Assembly (NCBI GenBank): GCA_013076295.1
Contig: RQOL01000828.1
Span: 2,480,001-2,544,000, forward strand
Direction of reading: 5' to 3'
Length of the DNA: 64,000 nucleotides
Origin: Sanderia malayensis
Lineage: Eukaryota > Cnidaria > Scyphozoa > Semaeostomeae > Pelagiidae
Every line of letters begins with the position of its first letter. Within the stretch, counting starts at the first letter, position 1. Below, piece after piece: positions 22,109 to 33,053 of this stretch. The translations under genes and the position numbers were made by a program. The notes beneath the pieces were generated by a model. The model did not search any database, had not been told where the DNA came from, and saw only the letters and a list, made by a program, of their open reading frames with translations.

Positions 22109-25100
22109 ATGGCGTCAATGACATCCGAAGCAAACCTTGTCGGGACCACAGTTGAGGAAAATGGTCATTAGATTTACATTATCATATTAATCTTTGTTCT
22201 TTAAGGCTAGATTAAGATGAGACTGTTACTGTCCAATTTAGCTCAAAAACTGTGTCTGCGGACTATAGGCCTGTGTTAGGTGTTAGGCCTAGGACTATTT
22301 AATTTCTCCAAATCAAAAGATATCAAGTATTTGATGCAAAAATGGTACAAAGCATTTTAGAATTTAGTCTATGTACAAATTTTCGCTGTCCTAGCGCTTA
22401 TATTCTAAATATTAAATGTAAGCATTCAAACTTCCGATTCTATAAAGGCCTTTATAAGGCTTTGACCGCAAAGAATGAAACACCAGCGATAAAAAACGAT
22501 AATACCAGCGCTGAGAAAGTAAAACTTTGCACATAGACTAACTTGTTGATGCTATATACGATTTTTGCATCAAAAACTTGATGATATATTTTATTTGGAG
22601 AATTTAACTCTCCAGAATCGCCCTATTGTTTTGTCTGTTTTATAATCTAGATAGTTTAAGTAGGTTTATAGTAGTTCCTGTTTGTTGTGTACCTACTAGA
22701 GTATGTTAAATACAATAAATGCTAGTGAAAGCTACTTTCACTATTCCTACTTTTCCTTGTGGTTAGCTATCCCATGAGCCCTTTATGTATGTACAATGCT
22801 AAATAGTTATTGAAATGACAGAAATTAAACAGGTTGCCAAGTTATGCTTGATGAAGTTACAGAAGGTGAAATGGTGTTTTAGCACCAGTCGCTAGGATCT
22901 CAGTAGTAGGTTAACTAATTGAGACCTTGACCCTGGCTGTGACGCTACCGTGGCTGGGCTCGAACCCTGACCACACTGAGCTCTTGACACCACGGGTCAG
23001 CTGGATGACACCACCACGCCAGAGCACCTTGGTAAAACCGTAAAACCGTAGAAAAGGCTCAATATTACATTAAATATGTCTGTGTTGCATTATAGGCAAC
23101 TCAAGTAAGTCAAAACAGCTCCAAAGAAAGTAAGTAGTTTTGTACTTACTGTTATCTCACTTTTTGCAGAGTTATTAGTAAATGTACATTCATGAGTAAG
23201 CCTAAGCGCTCAGGAGAGGATCTTATGCTTATGCTGTGAGAGGATCTTATTCAAGAGTTGGTATCTTGATCAAAGATTTTCGGTGTAATGCTAGTCTGGC
23301 ACAGATTCTATCTATTGGTCTCCCAGATACTTTTAACAAGTTATCATAACTTCTAATTATCTCCAATCATCAAGGTCTGTGAAGCTGATAGTTGTGGCAA
23401 AGAAAATAGTGTTCGTTCTGCAAAATGTATCACTTGCAATCATCCTTTTATGAAGAAAAAATTTGTGCCAAATGTGCCAAAAGGCAAAATCAATACGACA
23501 AAGCAATTTGAAATTTTGACCAGTAGGGTAAGCTCTCTTTTTATTTCTATTGAAACTAGAATGCAAACGACTTGATTCAAGTTGATTGAACAATCGTTGT
23601 ATTAATTTTTTCTGATACCTGATTGTAGATTTAACCTTTTACAAGATTTTGCAACTTGTTGATCATTTAACCAACTTTCATGCAAGATGTAATCCATTAT
23701 AAAATGGTTGAGGCCCTCTTATTGTATAATTTAATTGTTTATTGGCCCTCTTTCCCTTTGCCAATTTTGAGTCTGAACTGAAATGTTGATACTTTTGGTG
23801 ACAGTTTACTGAGACAGTGACATAATCTACTATGTCAGGAGTTAAAAATGTCTTGGAAAAGACATTTTAGTTCAGTCTGTTTTTTGAATATTTCTACTGA
23901 CTCGTATGGTATGGCCTTCTTACACAGCACAGGAAACAATAGGAACAAGAGATTAAGGGCAAAGCAGACATTCTCATATCCATTAAGGAGTTTAGGCTCA
24001 AGACATGAATCTTTGAAACCATGGACTTTATAGATTATTTACTGTACAATTTACATTGCTGCACATAATGTCATTTGTGCATTTTCAGATTACCACCTTG
24101 AAAGAAAAGGCAGAATATGATATTGTGGTGCTTGTCGGGAAGAAGATGAAAAAGGGTTTCAGCGTGGAAACAATGTGCACACCTGGATTCGCTAAGCACT
24201 TCATTGGCCAGGATAAAAAAAACCGACCAAAGACTGGAGTGGCAGTAATGAATCTTTTTAAAAGTCATCTACAAGGTAACAAATCATTTCATTTCAAACA
24301 AAAAGCATGTTTAGGCAAACAAACTAGCAAATTGAATTAGAAAATTTCCTGATACATGGAATATGTCACAAAAAAAAAACAAATAACTGGGAGTATCAAA
24401 TGCACTCATATACCCTGGACATTCAAAATATCCAAATGATATGCAGTAAGTATAATGGATTGCACATTATGATTAGATTGTAACTAGAAGGCAATACAGA
24501 ACTACATATGAATGGTATATGATATGTAGATCTGATATGTACATCATGTCTGACATAGAAATTTCACGCTGTCATTGTCTAATCCTTCAGGCTGGGTTTG
24601 AATCGCAGCTCAAATGGCATACTGTGTTGAAACTGAACTCTCATTACTTTCAGATTATTACAAAAATCCACAGATGTTGGCCAGCTCAGACAAAGACTCT
24701 GGTCTCGAACATATGGAAGAGGAAGAAGAAGTAGCTGATTTAGAAGAGCAGCAAGAAAGTCTAGGTGATTCACAACTTGATCAATATTCTTTCTCTTATT
24801 TTATAAACATGTGATTATAGCTAGGTGTTTTATATGAGATCTTGAGTTTCTGTTTTTGTATTGCATAAACACGTAATTATGTATATTGCGATCCATGAAA
24901 CAGGCTATAATAATTCTGAAAATGTACTGTATCTAAAATCCAAATGGCTGCTGATGTGTGTAATTTATTGACCCATTCATAAAATATTCATTATCATAAT
25001 TTGTGGAAATTGAAAAGACTTTTTTGAAAGTTGTATTTTCTAATAACAACTTTGTCACATGTTTCAATTTGCCAATTAGCGCTTTAAGGAAAGGTCATTA

Positions 25101-26742
25101 TTTGTATTACATTGATTTCAACAATGAATTTTATTTTTTAAAACCACAGCTTTAACTTCAAGGAAAGCTCTCTGAAACAATTTATTTGTTATCTATACGT
25201 ATTACATATTTCTGAATAAAAGTGGTTAAGATGGGCCAACAAATCATTTATCTACTAACCCAATTAACCCTGCAAGATATTTTAAAAGTTACTATATTAA
25301 TCTTACTTATAGATAATCAGATGGAACTGGACGAGAATGAGGAAAGATATGAAGACCAGCCTGTGGCTGGCTCTTTGAATGGTAACAGTTATCAATCTTT
25401 CTTCTTTATAAAGTTTCCTGCAGGTCTGAAAGTGTTCATTCTGGCCATGAAAATGTTACAAAATGGGCTTATATATGCCCCATCTAGCTAGTGTAAGGCT
25501 GAAATTTACAATTGCTCAGAATTAACTATGGAGTTGCCCTCTGGATAATAAGTTGAAGTTATTACAATTCTTACTTTTAGATAATCTGATGAGGGAGGAT
25601 GACCATGAAACTGAAGGAGATGCTAACAAATCAGTGGGCAACCTTATGCAGAGTAAAATTTTTCTTCTTTTCCAAACATTGTTCTGTTTCTTAACATCCA
25701 AACCTGATGCTGCATTTCCAATCTTTTTAAGTTGACATTCTTCACATTCCTAGTTTAGCAATTTTACAGTAGTACCATGTGTGATGAAATGCAGCACTTT
25801 CTACTTATAATAATTACTTATGTTGGCAGAATCACATCTAAACCTTGTTTACCTTGCATATATGATGGTTAAAATATATTTTCCCAATTTTACCAGTTTT
25901 TTAATGTGGGTCACTCACCTTACAGAAAATTATTCAAATACAGAAAAAATTTTACTTTCAGTGAGTTCAAAAACTGACAGAAATTCTCTGGATAATTTTT
26001 ATAAATCTTTCCTGTAGATATTCAGATGACTGATGATGAGGAGGAAAGAGAAAAAACAGATGGCAACCAATCAGGGGACAGTTTAATGAAGAGTAAGGAT
26101 TGTCATTTATTTGTTTTCCAGAGATTTTTTGTGGTTTATAATAGCTAGAAACTGACTAATATCGTAAGTATGAATGCATGAAAAAATATTATTTCAGCCC
26201 ACGTGTAAACAAAATTGATCCTGTATTTAAAACTAAAATCAGAATCAGTTGCCTGTTATTTTCACTTATTTTTATAATAAGTAAGTATTGATGGTTATTA
26301 AAGTATATTGTTGCTGGTTAATTGCCCGTTTTTTAATTATCGTTTTTTATATGTACTTCTTGCATATTAATGTTAAATTTTATTTTCTGGTTACATATAA
26401 TAAGTTGTGAATATTATTTCAGATAACAAAACAATAATGGAGATCCCAATTGGACACTTCGTCCCTGTGTTTGGGTTGACATCTTTGGAAGGTGACTACT
26501 GGTTATTTCGCGTTGAGAAAATAATGAAAACAGTAATAAAAGGAACATATCTGAATAAAATTGGTCCTTTGGTTTATGAAGTTGGCCAGGCAGACAAAAT
26601 TAAGCCAAAGAATATCGTTTGCTTTGAAGATGGTGGCTTCAGAAGTTTCTCACTGACAGAATGTGAAAATTCAATTCATTTGCCTCAGGTCATCCACCAA
26701 GAGCTAACTGAATACATTGAACTTTTGAAATCTTTTGTTTAA
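22109..26742 (+). CDS. unrecognised protein with duplicated acidic exons
   Basis: Exons: 22109-22163 (MASMTSEAN..., weak donor gtcatt, least certain), 23385-23527 (or from 23375), 24089-24275, 24654-24764, 25313-25381, 25581-25652, 26018-26092 and 26423-26742. The frame stays open throughout for roughly 330 residues. The N-terminal part has a possible zinc knuckle (DSCGKENS...KCITCNHPF), then a basic region with YDIVVLVGKKMKKGFSVETM. Four exons (24654 to 26092) are phase 1-1. They begin D/N-[YNI]-x-x, three of them with [DN]-x-[QL]-M, are rich in Glu and Asp, and end in SL or LM plus a small residue, so they look like tandem exon duplicates. The last exon has GDYWLFRVEKIM and KGTYLNKIGPLVYEV, which may be an SH3-barrel-like fold. 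I cannot name the family. It lies between KDZ remnants and an intact-looking KDZ gene. Confidence 0.55.
22868..23040 (-). repeat. dispersed repeat, SINE-like, copy 1
   Basis: About 170 bp (tagcaccagtcgctaggatc ... accctgaccacactgagctc) matching 41143-41290 almost word for word. The minus strand contains gggttcgagccc, a good RNA polymerase III B-box, preceded by agagctcagtg. The spacing is too short for a normal A-box/B-box pair, so a tRNA-derived SINE fragment is only a suggestion. It sits in an intron of the acidic-exon gene. Confidence 0.5.
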
Positions 26743-26773
26743 TAGAAATGTTTTATCTTTCTATACACGACTA

Positions 26774-27191
26774 TGTATACACCTTTTGCACTTACGTCCT
26801 CATTTTGAAAATTTTCGAAAATTTGCTGGTACAAAAATTTCAGCCTCAGATTCGGATTCAGCACCTTAGTTTTAGTCAAATAGTAGGTTTTTGTCCCTCT
26901 ATTCTTCACGATCTTGATTTTATAGCGATGAAAGGTTTGAAAATTCATAAGGGATTAGACCGTCAAAAACCGCTATGGGTGAAAGTTTACACCCTCAGTC
27001 ATTTTTCACGGTCAAATCCCTTATAAACTTTCAAACTTTTCATTGCTATAAAATCAATATTGTGAAGACTAGAGGGACAAAAATTTTATATTTGACTAAA
27101 ACTAAGGTCCTGACTCCGAATCTGAAGCGGAAATTGTCGTTACAGCAACTTTCCAAAAATTTTGAAAAGGGGGTTGTAAGTGCAAAAGGTT
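26774..27191. mobile_element. foldback element just after the acidic-exon gene
   Basis: The two halves are long imperfect inverted copies: accttttgcacttac at the left tip and gtaagtgcaaaaggt at the right tip are exact complements. Inside, tagttttagtcaaatagta pairs with tatttgactaaaactaagg. About 418 bp, non-coding, 32 bases after the gene's stop codon, so the transcript may run into it. Confidence 0.75.
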
Positions 27192-27869
27192 AATTCATTT
27201 TGTATTTTAAATGATTTTGGCCCCATGTGCATTATATTGAATTCAATTCAACATTTTTGTAGAAAACAGCTTAAGTTTACAGAACTGCACAATTTGATTT
27301 TGAAAAATAAGTATTGTATTCTATGAGACTATCAGAGTTCAAGGCCCTTCTAGTGTTGTGATGCACTTTTTTTAATAAGTAACTGGATTTTTGTCCAGCC
27401 CTCAAAGTTGCTAAAAGTTTTGGACATTTCAACTCTCAGCCTCAAAGTTGCTGAAAAGATGCTTAATATCTTTTGTTCAACTTCAAGGTCAGTCAAGCCC
27501 TAGTTGCTTATTGAGCGCTGGCTTATTAAAAAAAATGTAGACTTAGACTTTGTAGGTAAGGCATTAATTGTAAAAGAATACATACCTAACTATCATCTAC
27601 CCATACCCAAATTCTGGATTATGAAGATTTATCTGTCTTTAATTACTCTGTCTGAGGTTTTGTTTCGTATGATGATTAGGTTGTTCGTTTTAAATATGAC
27701 CTGTACAATGTGTAAGATTTTACATGCAGTCTGACTCTGCCAGCAGCCTACATTTGTCCAACACAGCCAAGCCAATCGTTATCTCTGTTTGATTTCCCGC
27801 CAAATCTGTTCGCGTTCGCGCTATTTTCGAAACTACGAATATTTTGGGTTAGTAGTGTCAGGATTCAGG

Positions 27870-30055
27870 ATGGCTTCCACTTCCACTGGAAAACCAAAGG
27901 TTAAAACTACGCTCATTTTTAAGTGGATTGTCAAATATATGTATTGAAAAATACGATATATCAATGTTTTGTATTGTTGACAATGTTGTACCTAGTCCTT
28001 GTCATTTTGTAATGAAAACTCCAAGGAAATGTTTGCACACTTGTTGGTTTGGTTTAGGCCATTCATTCATTCCTTTCCGTCGTTCACAGGATTAGTTGGC
28101 CAAGTGATAATGACGAAGTTGACAAACCTCCTTGGATTATAATAAAATAATCCAATGGCTACCGGTATTGCTTTTATGTCAGCTGCTAAATTTTGTTTTT
28201 TTTTTCTCCAGAGGAGGAGATCCGAGGACGTGAACAAAAATCTGTGCAGAGTCAGGTGTTGCAGAAATTACGGCCGAGCGATGGCAGATATTTACAGGCA
28301 TGTGAAGGAACAGCATCCGTCAATGTCATTTCAACAACATCAGTGGCTTCCTTTGCCCACTGAAGCAAAATTTCTCGAAAAAGTGCATGAAAAAGAGTAC
28401 ATGAAGTATCGGAAAATCGAAAGTTGCTATGTGAGAGGCTGTAAAAATTTTGGTCAGCCCTATCGAAACCTTGCACAGCACCTTAAGACTCAACATAATC
28501 TCGACAAAAAAGAGTACAACAGGTAATGCTAGTCTGCGCTTTTGCAGGAGAAAGAGTAGAATCTAAGTTTATCGAAAATTTTCTGCAACAAACAAAAATG
28601 TGGTATTTATTATGTATGATTTATTTCATCATTCATTTTTTATCAACATGTAGTCTGCAGAAGGGTAATTATGTGATACGCCAGGGGTAAATAAAAACAT
28701 GATATTTTTATTTTCTAGAATGTATCCAGTGATTAATGTCACATATCATACTCCCAATCACGCATCAGATATGTCAATTGTTATGCCTGGTGAAAGAATT
28801 TACAATGAGAAACCAGATATTGGCACATTTTCAGATCTGCCAGGTAATACTGAAATTTGGGATCTCATGCAAAGAAAATAACTCATTTCAAACCAAGCAC
28901 ATCATTGTGTCAAGAAAAGTGTGTGCCTCTTGTTTTTTAATGGACACTCTGTTTTATATACCCTGATGTGCCCATACTGCTAACACCATTTGCTGATACT
29001 TGAATTTATCTTCTGTTGCTAATGTTTCATTCTTCTCCAAATATTACTGTCACAATAATTTTGATTGCTTGACTTGATTCTCTTGACGAATACTAATGCA
29101 TTTTTATTGATTAGTCTTACTGTTTTGTCAGATAAACCAAAAGAAGGCTGTCCCATCCAAGGGTTAGATGAAAGATTTGGCTTTTGGCCACTTAAAGATG
29201 AAGAAAAATGTGAGTTCTATCACTCCCTAAACTCAGGGATGTGCTATTGGAATTATATGGTTAGTTGTTTTGTAAAGTAGTTAAAAATGCATGGTCAGTT
29301 ACATAATTGAAAACAGTCTTGAAACCTGTTGTGCTGATATGTGAGAAGATGAGATATACATACAATGCATAGGGACCATATACATCAGTGGCTTAACAGG
29401 CTAAAGTTACCGTTAGTTCACAAACTAAGGGTGCCAAACCCTTACAGACCCCAGAAAAATATTTCTCTTGCTGTTTTACTTAAAGCAAGTATTGCTGGCC
29501 TGATAATCGTGTGAAGATGTCTAAAGCTTTCTTGAAATGTCAGTTGTGAATGTCTGTATTTTTTACTGATGACCTTGGGGCCCCAAACTGAAAAAACCTT
29601 AAATATAGACCTTAAAACGAAGACAAATGGGAGTTCTTAAATTTAATTGGTTTAGATTTTACTGTTAAGATCTTCAATTTTCTTCTCCAGTTTGGTTTAT
29701 TCGCACATGGCTGAAAGATCAGAGATTGTCTGATGCGCTACAGTCAGACCAATATCCTGCGCATAGAGTATATCACCTTGAATGCGATCCTCGTGGCATT
29801 TTTCAAAGCAGGGATGAGAAATTAGTGTACCATGAAGGTTATTTGTCCTTAAATCTAAGGCAAATGTTTGCTATTCAAAAGAAGATTCACTCAAGAGAAG
29901 AAGAATATTACTTCTTGAAGGCTGTGACAAGTCCTGGATTTAGCAATTCAAGGTTTCACAAGGGCATATATGAATTTGAGTGCTGTTTCTGTGAAAAAAT
30001 TCATCAGACATGGTTGCTGTACTCACATGTTTATGAGCCTGACAAATTAGATTAG
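27870..30055 (+). CDS. unrecognised protein with two CxxxxC...HxxxxH zinc fingers
   Basis: Five exons: 27870-27899, 28212-28522, 28719-28843, 29132-29209 and 29691-30055. All junctions keep frame, giving about 302 residues. It starts MASTSTGKPK and runs straight into KPKRRRSEDVNK, a nuclear-localisation-like stretch. Two divergent fingers follow: CRVRCCRNYGRAMADIYRHV with KEQHP, and CYVRGCKNFGQPYRNLAQHL with KTQH. The C-terminal part is acidic and aromatic (ERFGFWPLKDEEKFWFIRTW, FECCFCEKIHQTWLLYSHVY) with no family I recognise. The donor at AAAAAT|gtgagt is needed to keep exon 5 open. AATAAA lies at 30240-30245. Its position next to KDZ genes and its start (MAS..., like the neighbour at 22109) suggest a linked origin. 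DNA binding is inferred from the fingers. Confidence 0.65.
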
Positions 30056-30100
30056 AATTTTCCTGTTTGATTTGATAATCCGATAAATGAGATAATTTGT

Positions 30101-30135
30101 AATAATAATAATAATATTAATAATAATAATAATAT
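30101..30135. repeat. AAT microsatellite
   Basis: aataataataataatattaataataataataat just after the stop of the two-finger gene, within its probable 3' UTR. Confidence 0.85.
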
Positions 30136-30239
30136 TTGTGATAACTGTATAATGTGAGATAATTTTCCACTAGTGGCATACCATAATTATGATATTCGAG
30201 CCTGGACTGTATAATCTGAATCAATCTTACTTATGGAAA

Positions 30240-30245
30240 AATAAA
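30240..30245 (+). terminator. poly(A) signal of the two-finger gene
   Basis: AATAAA about 185 bases after the stop codon at 30055. Confidence 0.5.
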
Positions 30246-30501
30246 GCTTAAGTTTTTTCTGCCTACTTTTCTGTGGCAAAAAAGACACATCTTAACCCAT
30301 CTTAACAACGAACATACTAATGATTCAGACATCATCAACAATTGCATGTCAGCCTAATTGCAATTTTTTCTAACCTTATTTTGTAAATTAAAAAATTTAC
30401 ATTGTACTTGATAAAGAGTTACAGTAACCCAGAAACTTTGTACGAAATTTTTGTTTTCCTGGTATTCTGGTATAGGTCTCTTTTTGCTCTATGTTCGTCG
30501 T

Positions 30502-32302
30502 TTTTCTGTAAAAAATTTAACAAATGGATTTTCTGTGATAAAACGTCATCCACGATGGAACTAACCAGCATCATATGGCATCATATCCCTTTACTACTTC
30601 ATGAATTATGGATATGCAATATTTCCCCTTAAAGATGTATCCAAAATATAGATATAAACATCTAAAATACAAAACCAAGCAAAACATTTGCCTGGGGGGC
30701 CGGGGTGATTTTTAACTGATTTTTTTCACAAATAGACTTTGCCCTCTGAAGACAAGCAGCGTGAAGCAAAATAATGATCATCCGGCCTAAATAAAAGCTT
30801 ACCTAAAACGCTTCAAAAACATGTCCTACTTGACCATACTAAGGTATCGAATTCCACAAAAAGAAGCTTTTCCATAATCAATTAGGCCCAATTTTTCTCT
30901 GATTTCAAAAAAATGACGCATCAGCAGACAAAAAGTGAAATAACTTCGCCTTAGATTAGATGAACACTAAATGCTCAGCCATACTTTTTCCAACTTGTTG
31001 AAGCTAACGCTAAAAAGTATAGCTGAGGATAAGGTTAACCACTTGTCATATGATCGAAAATTAATTTTTTCTTTGTGTTGTTCCAGAACAATATTATGAA
31101 ATAAAAGGATATATACCCTGTTAGGGTTGCTCACATTGATATGACGGGAAATTACATATTTTGAAAATGTTGCTCCGTTTTACTGTAAAAAGTTTTAAAA
31201 ATGGATTTTCTGTGATAAAACGTTATCTACGATGGAACTAACCAGCATCATATATACCCTATTAGGGTTGCGCACATTGATATGACGGGAAATTACATAT
31301 TTTGAAAATGTTGCTCCCTTTTACTGTAAACAGTTTTAAAAATGGATTTTCTGTGATAAAACGTTATCCACGATGGAACTAACCAGCATCATATATACCC
31401 TGCTAGGGTTGCGCACATTGATATGACGGGAAATTACATATTTTGAAAATGTTGCTCCGTTTTACTGTAAAAAGTTTTAAAAATGGATTTTCTGTGATAA
31501 AACGTTATCCACGATGGAACTAACCAGCATCATATATACCCTATTAGGGTTGCTCACATTGATTTGACGGGAAATTACATATTTTGAAAATGTTGCTCCG
31601 TTTTACTGTAAAAAGTTTTAAAAATGGATTTTCTGTGATAAAACGTTATCCACGATGGAACTAACCAGCATCATATATACCCTGTTAGGGTTGCTCACAT
31701 TGATATGACGGGAAATTACATATTTTGAAAATGTTGCTCCGTTTTACTGTAAAAAGTTTTAAAAATGGATTTTCTGTGATAAAACGTTATCTACGATGGA
31801 ACTAACCAGCATCATATATACCCTATTAGGGTTGCGCACATTGATATGACGGGAAATTACATATTTTGAAAATGTTGCTCCCTTTTACTGTAAACAGTTT
31901 TAAAAATGGATTTTCTGTGATAAAACGTTATCCACGATGGAACTAACCAGCATCATATATACCCTGTTAGGGTTGCTCACATTGATATGACGGGAAATTA
32001 CATATTTTGAAAATGTTGCTCCGTTTTACTGTAAAAAGTTTTAAAAATGGATTTTCTGTGATAAAATGTTATCTACGATGGAACTAACCAGCATCATATA
32101 TACCCTATTAGGGTTGCGCACATTGATATGACGGGAAATTACATATTTTGAAAATGTTGCTCCCTTTTACTGTAAACAGTTTTAAAAATGGATTTTCTGT
32201 GATAAAACGTTATCCACGATGGAACTAACCAGCATCATATATACCCTGTTAGGGTTGCTCACATTGATTTGACGGGAAATTACATATTTTGAAAATGTTG
32301 CC
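30502..32302. repeat. 141-bp satellite with a partial two-unit order
   Basis: About nine head-to-tail units at roughly 31070-32302, each containing ctgtgataaaacgttatc, cgatggaactaaccagcatc and tagggttgctcacattgat. One isolated diverged unit lies at 30502-30596. Units alternate in linked variants (ctgttagggttgctcac with ccgttttactgtaaaaag, versus ctattagggttgcgcac with cccttttactgtaaacag) for three of the pairs, so amplification partly used 282-bp dimers. Confidence 0.9.
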
Positions 32303-33053
32303 GGGTTTCTTACGGATTCTGTTTTCTGTGTATGCAGCAGTCTCTTACAGATGAAAGTTTAATTAATGCCAAAACAGGTAACTGACACTTTCCTTCAATA
32401 CAATCAATGTTTACAATAGTTTATCTGTTAAAATAGACATACCGAGTAAAAAAAGTAAATTTCTCGAGGCTATGTTTCATTTGTAAAGATTGTTGATACT
32501 CACGGTTTTTTATCATTCAGTTTGGAGAACTGAAAGCTTCTTGAACAATATTGACTTGAGTGCTGCGTTTGTTATAAAGGAGCTTCTTTGGATGGTACAT
32601 ATATACCCTATCAGGAATGATTCAAAGAAACGAGGCAATCATAGTAATAAAAACAATAACAACAGATTTATATATTTATAATTGGCTTCTACATGGAGAT
32701 AGCTAGTATAAGACCAACTAACGTTACAAAAATACTTAGAAAGAATAAGAAACCCTGTCTGCAAAAGTGATACTTCTATTTACTTATCCAAAATTTTCCA
32801 TTCAAAAAACAACATAATCTGTTTTATCTCATGTAAACTCAGTTCAGTTACTTCAAATTTATATGGATGTTCCATCGAAGCACTTTTTAAACGCAAAATT
32901 TAGAAAATACATGAGCATGGGCTAGAAACCGTTTGAAAAGATATTGTTTCAAGTATCGAGATTCTGTAAGATGAAGAGGTGATCAATACTTTCAGTAGTT
33001 CAAAGTCCATATTCTAGTTCGACAGACATGAAAGGTCATATATATTTTACTTC

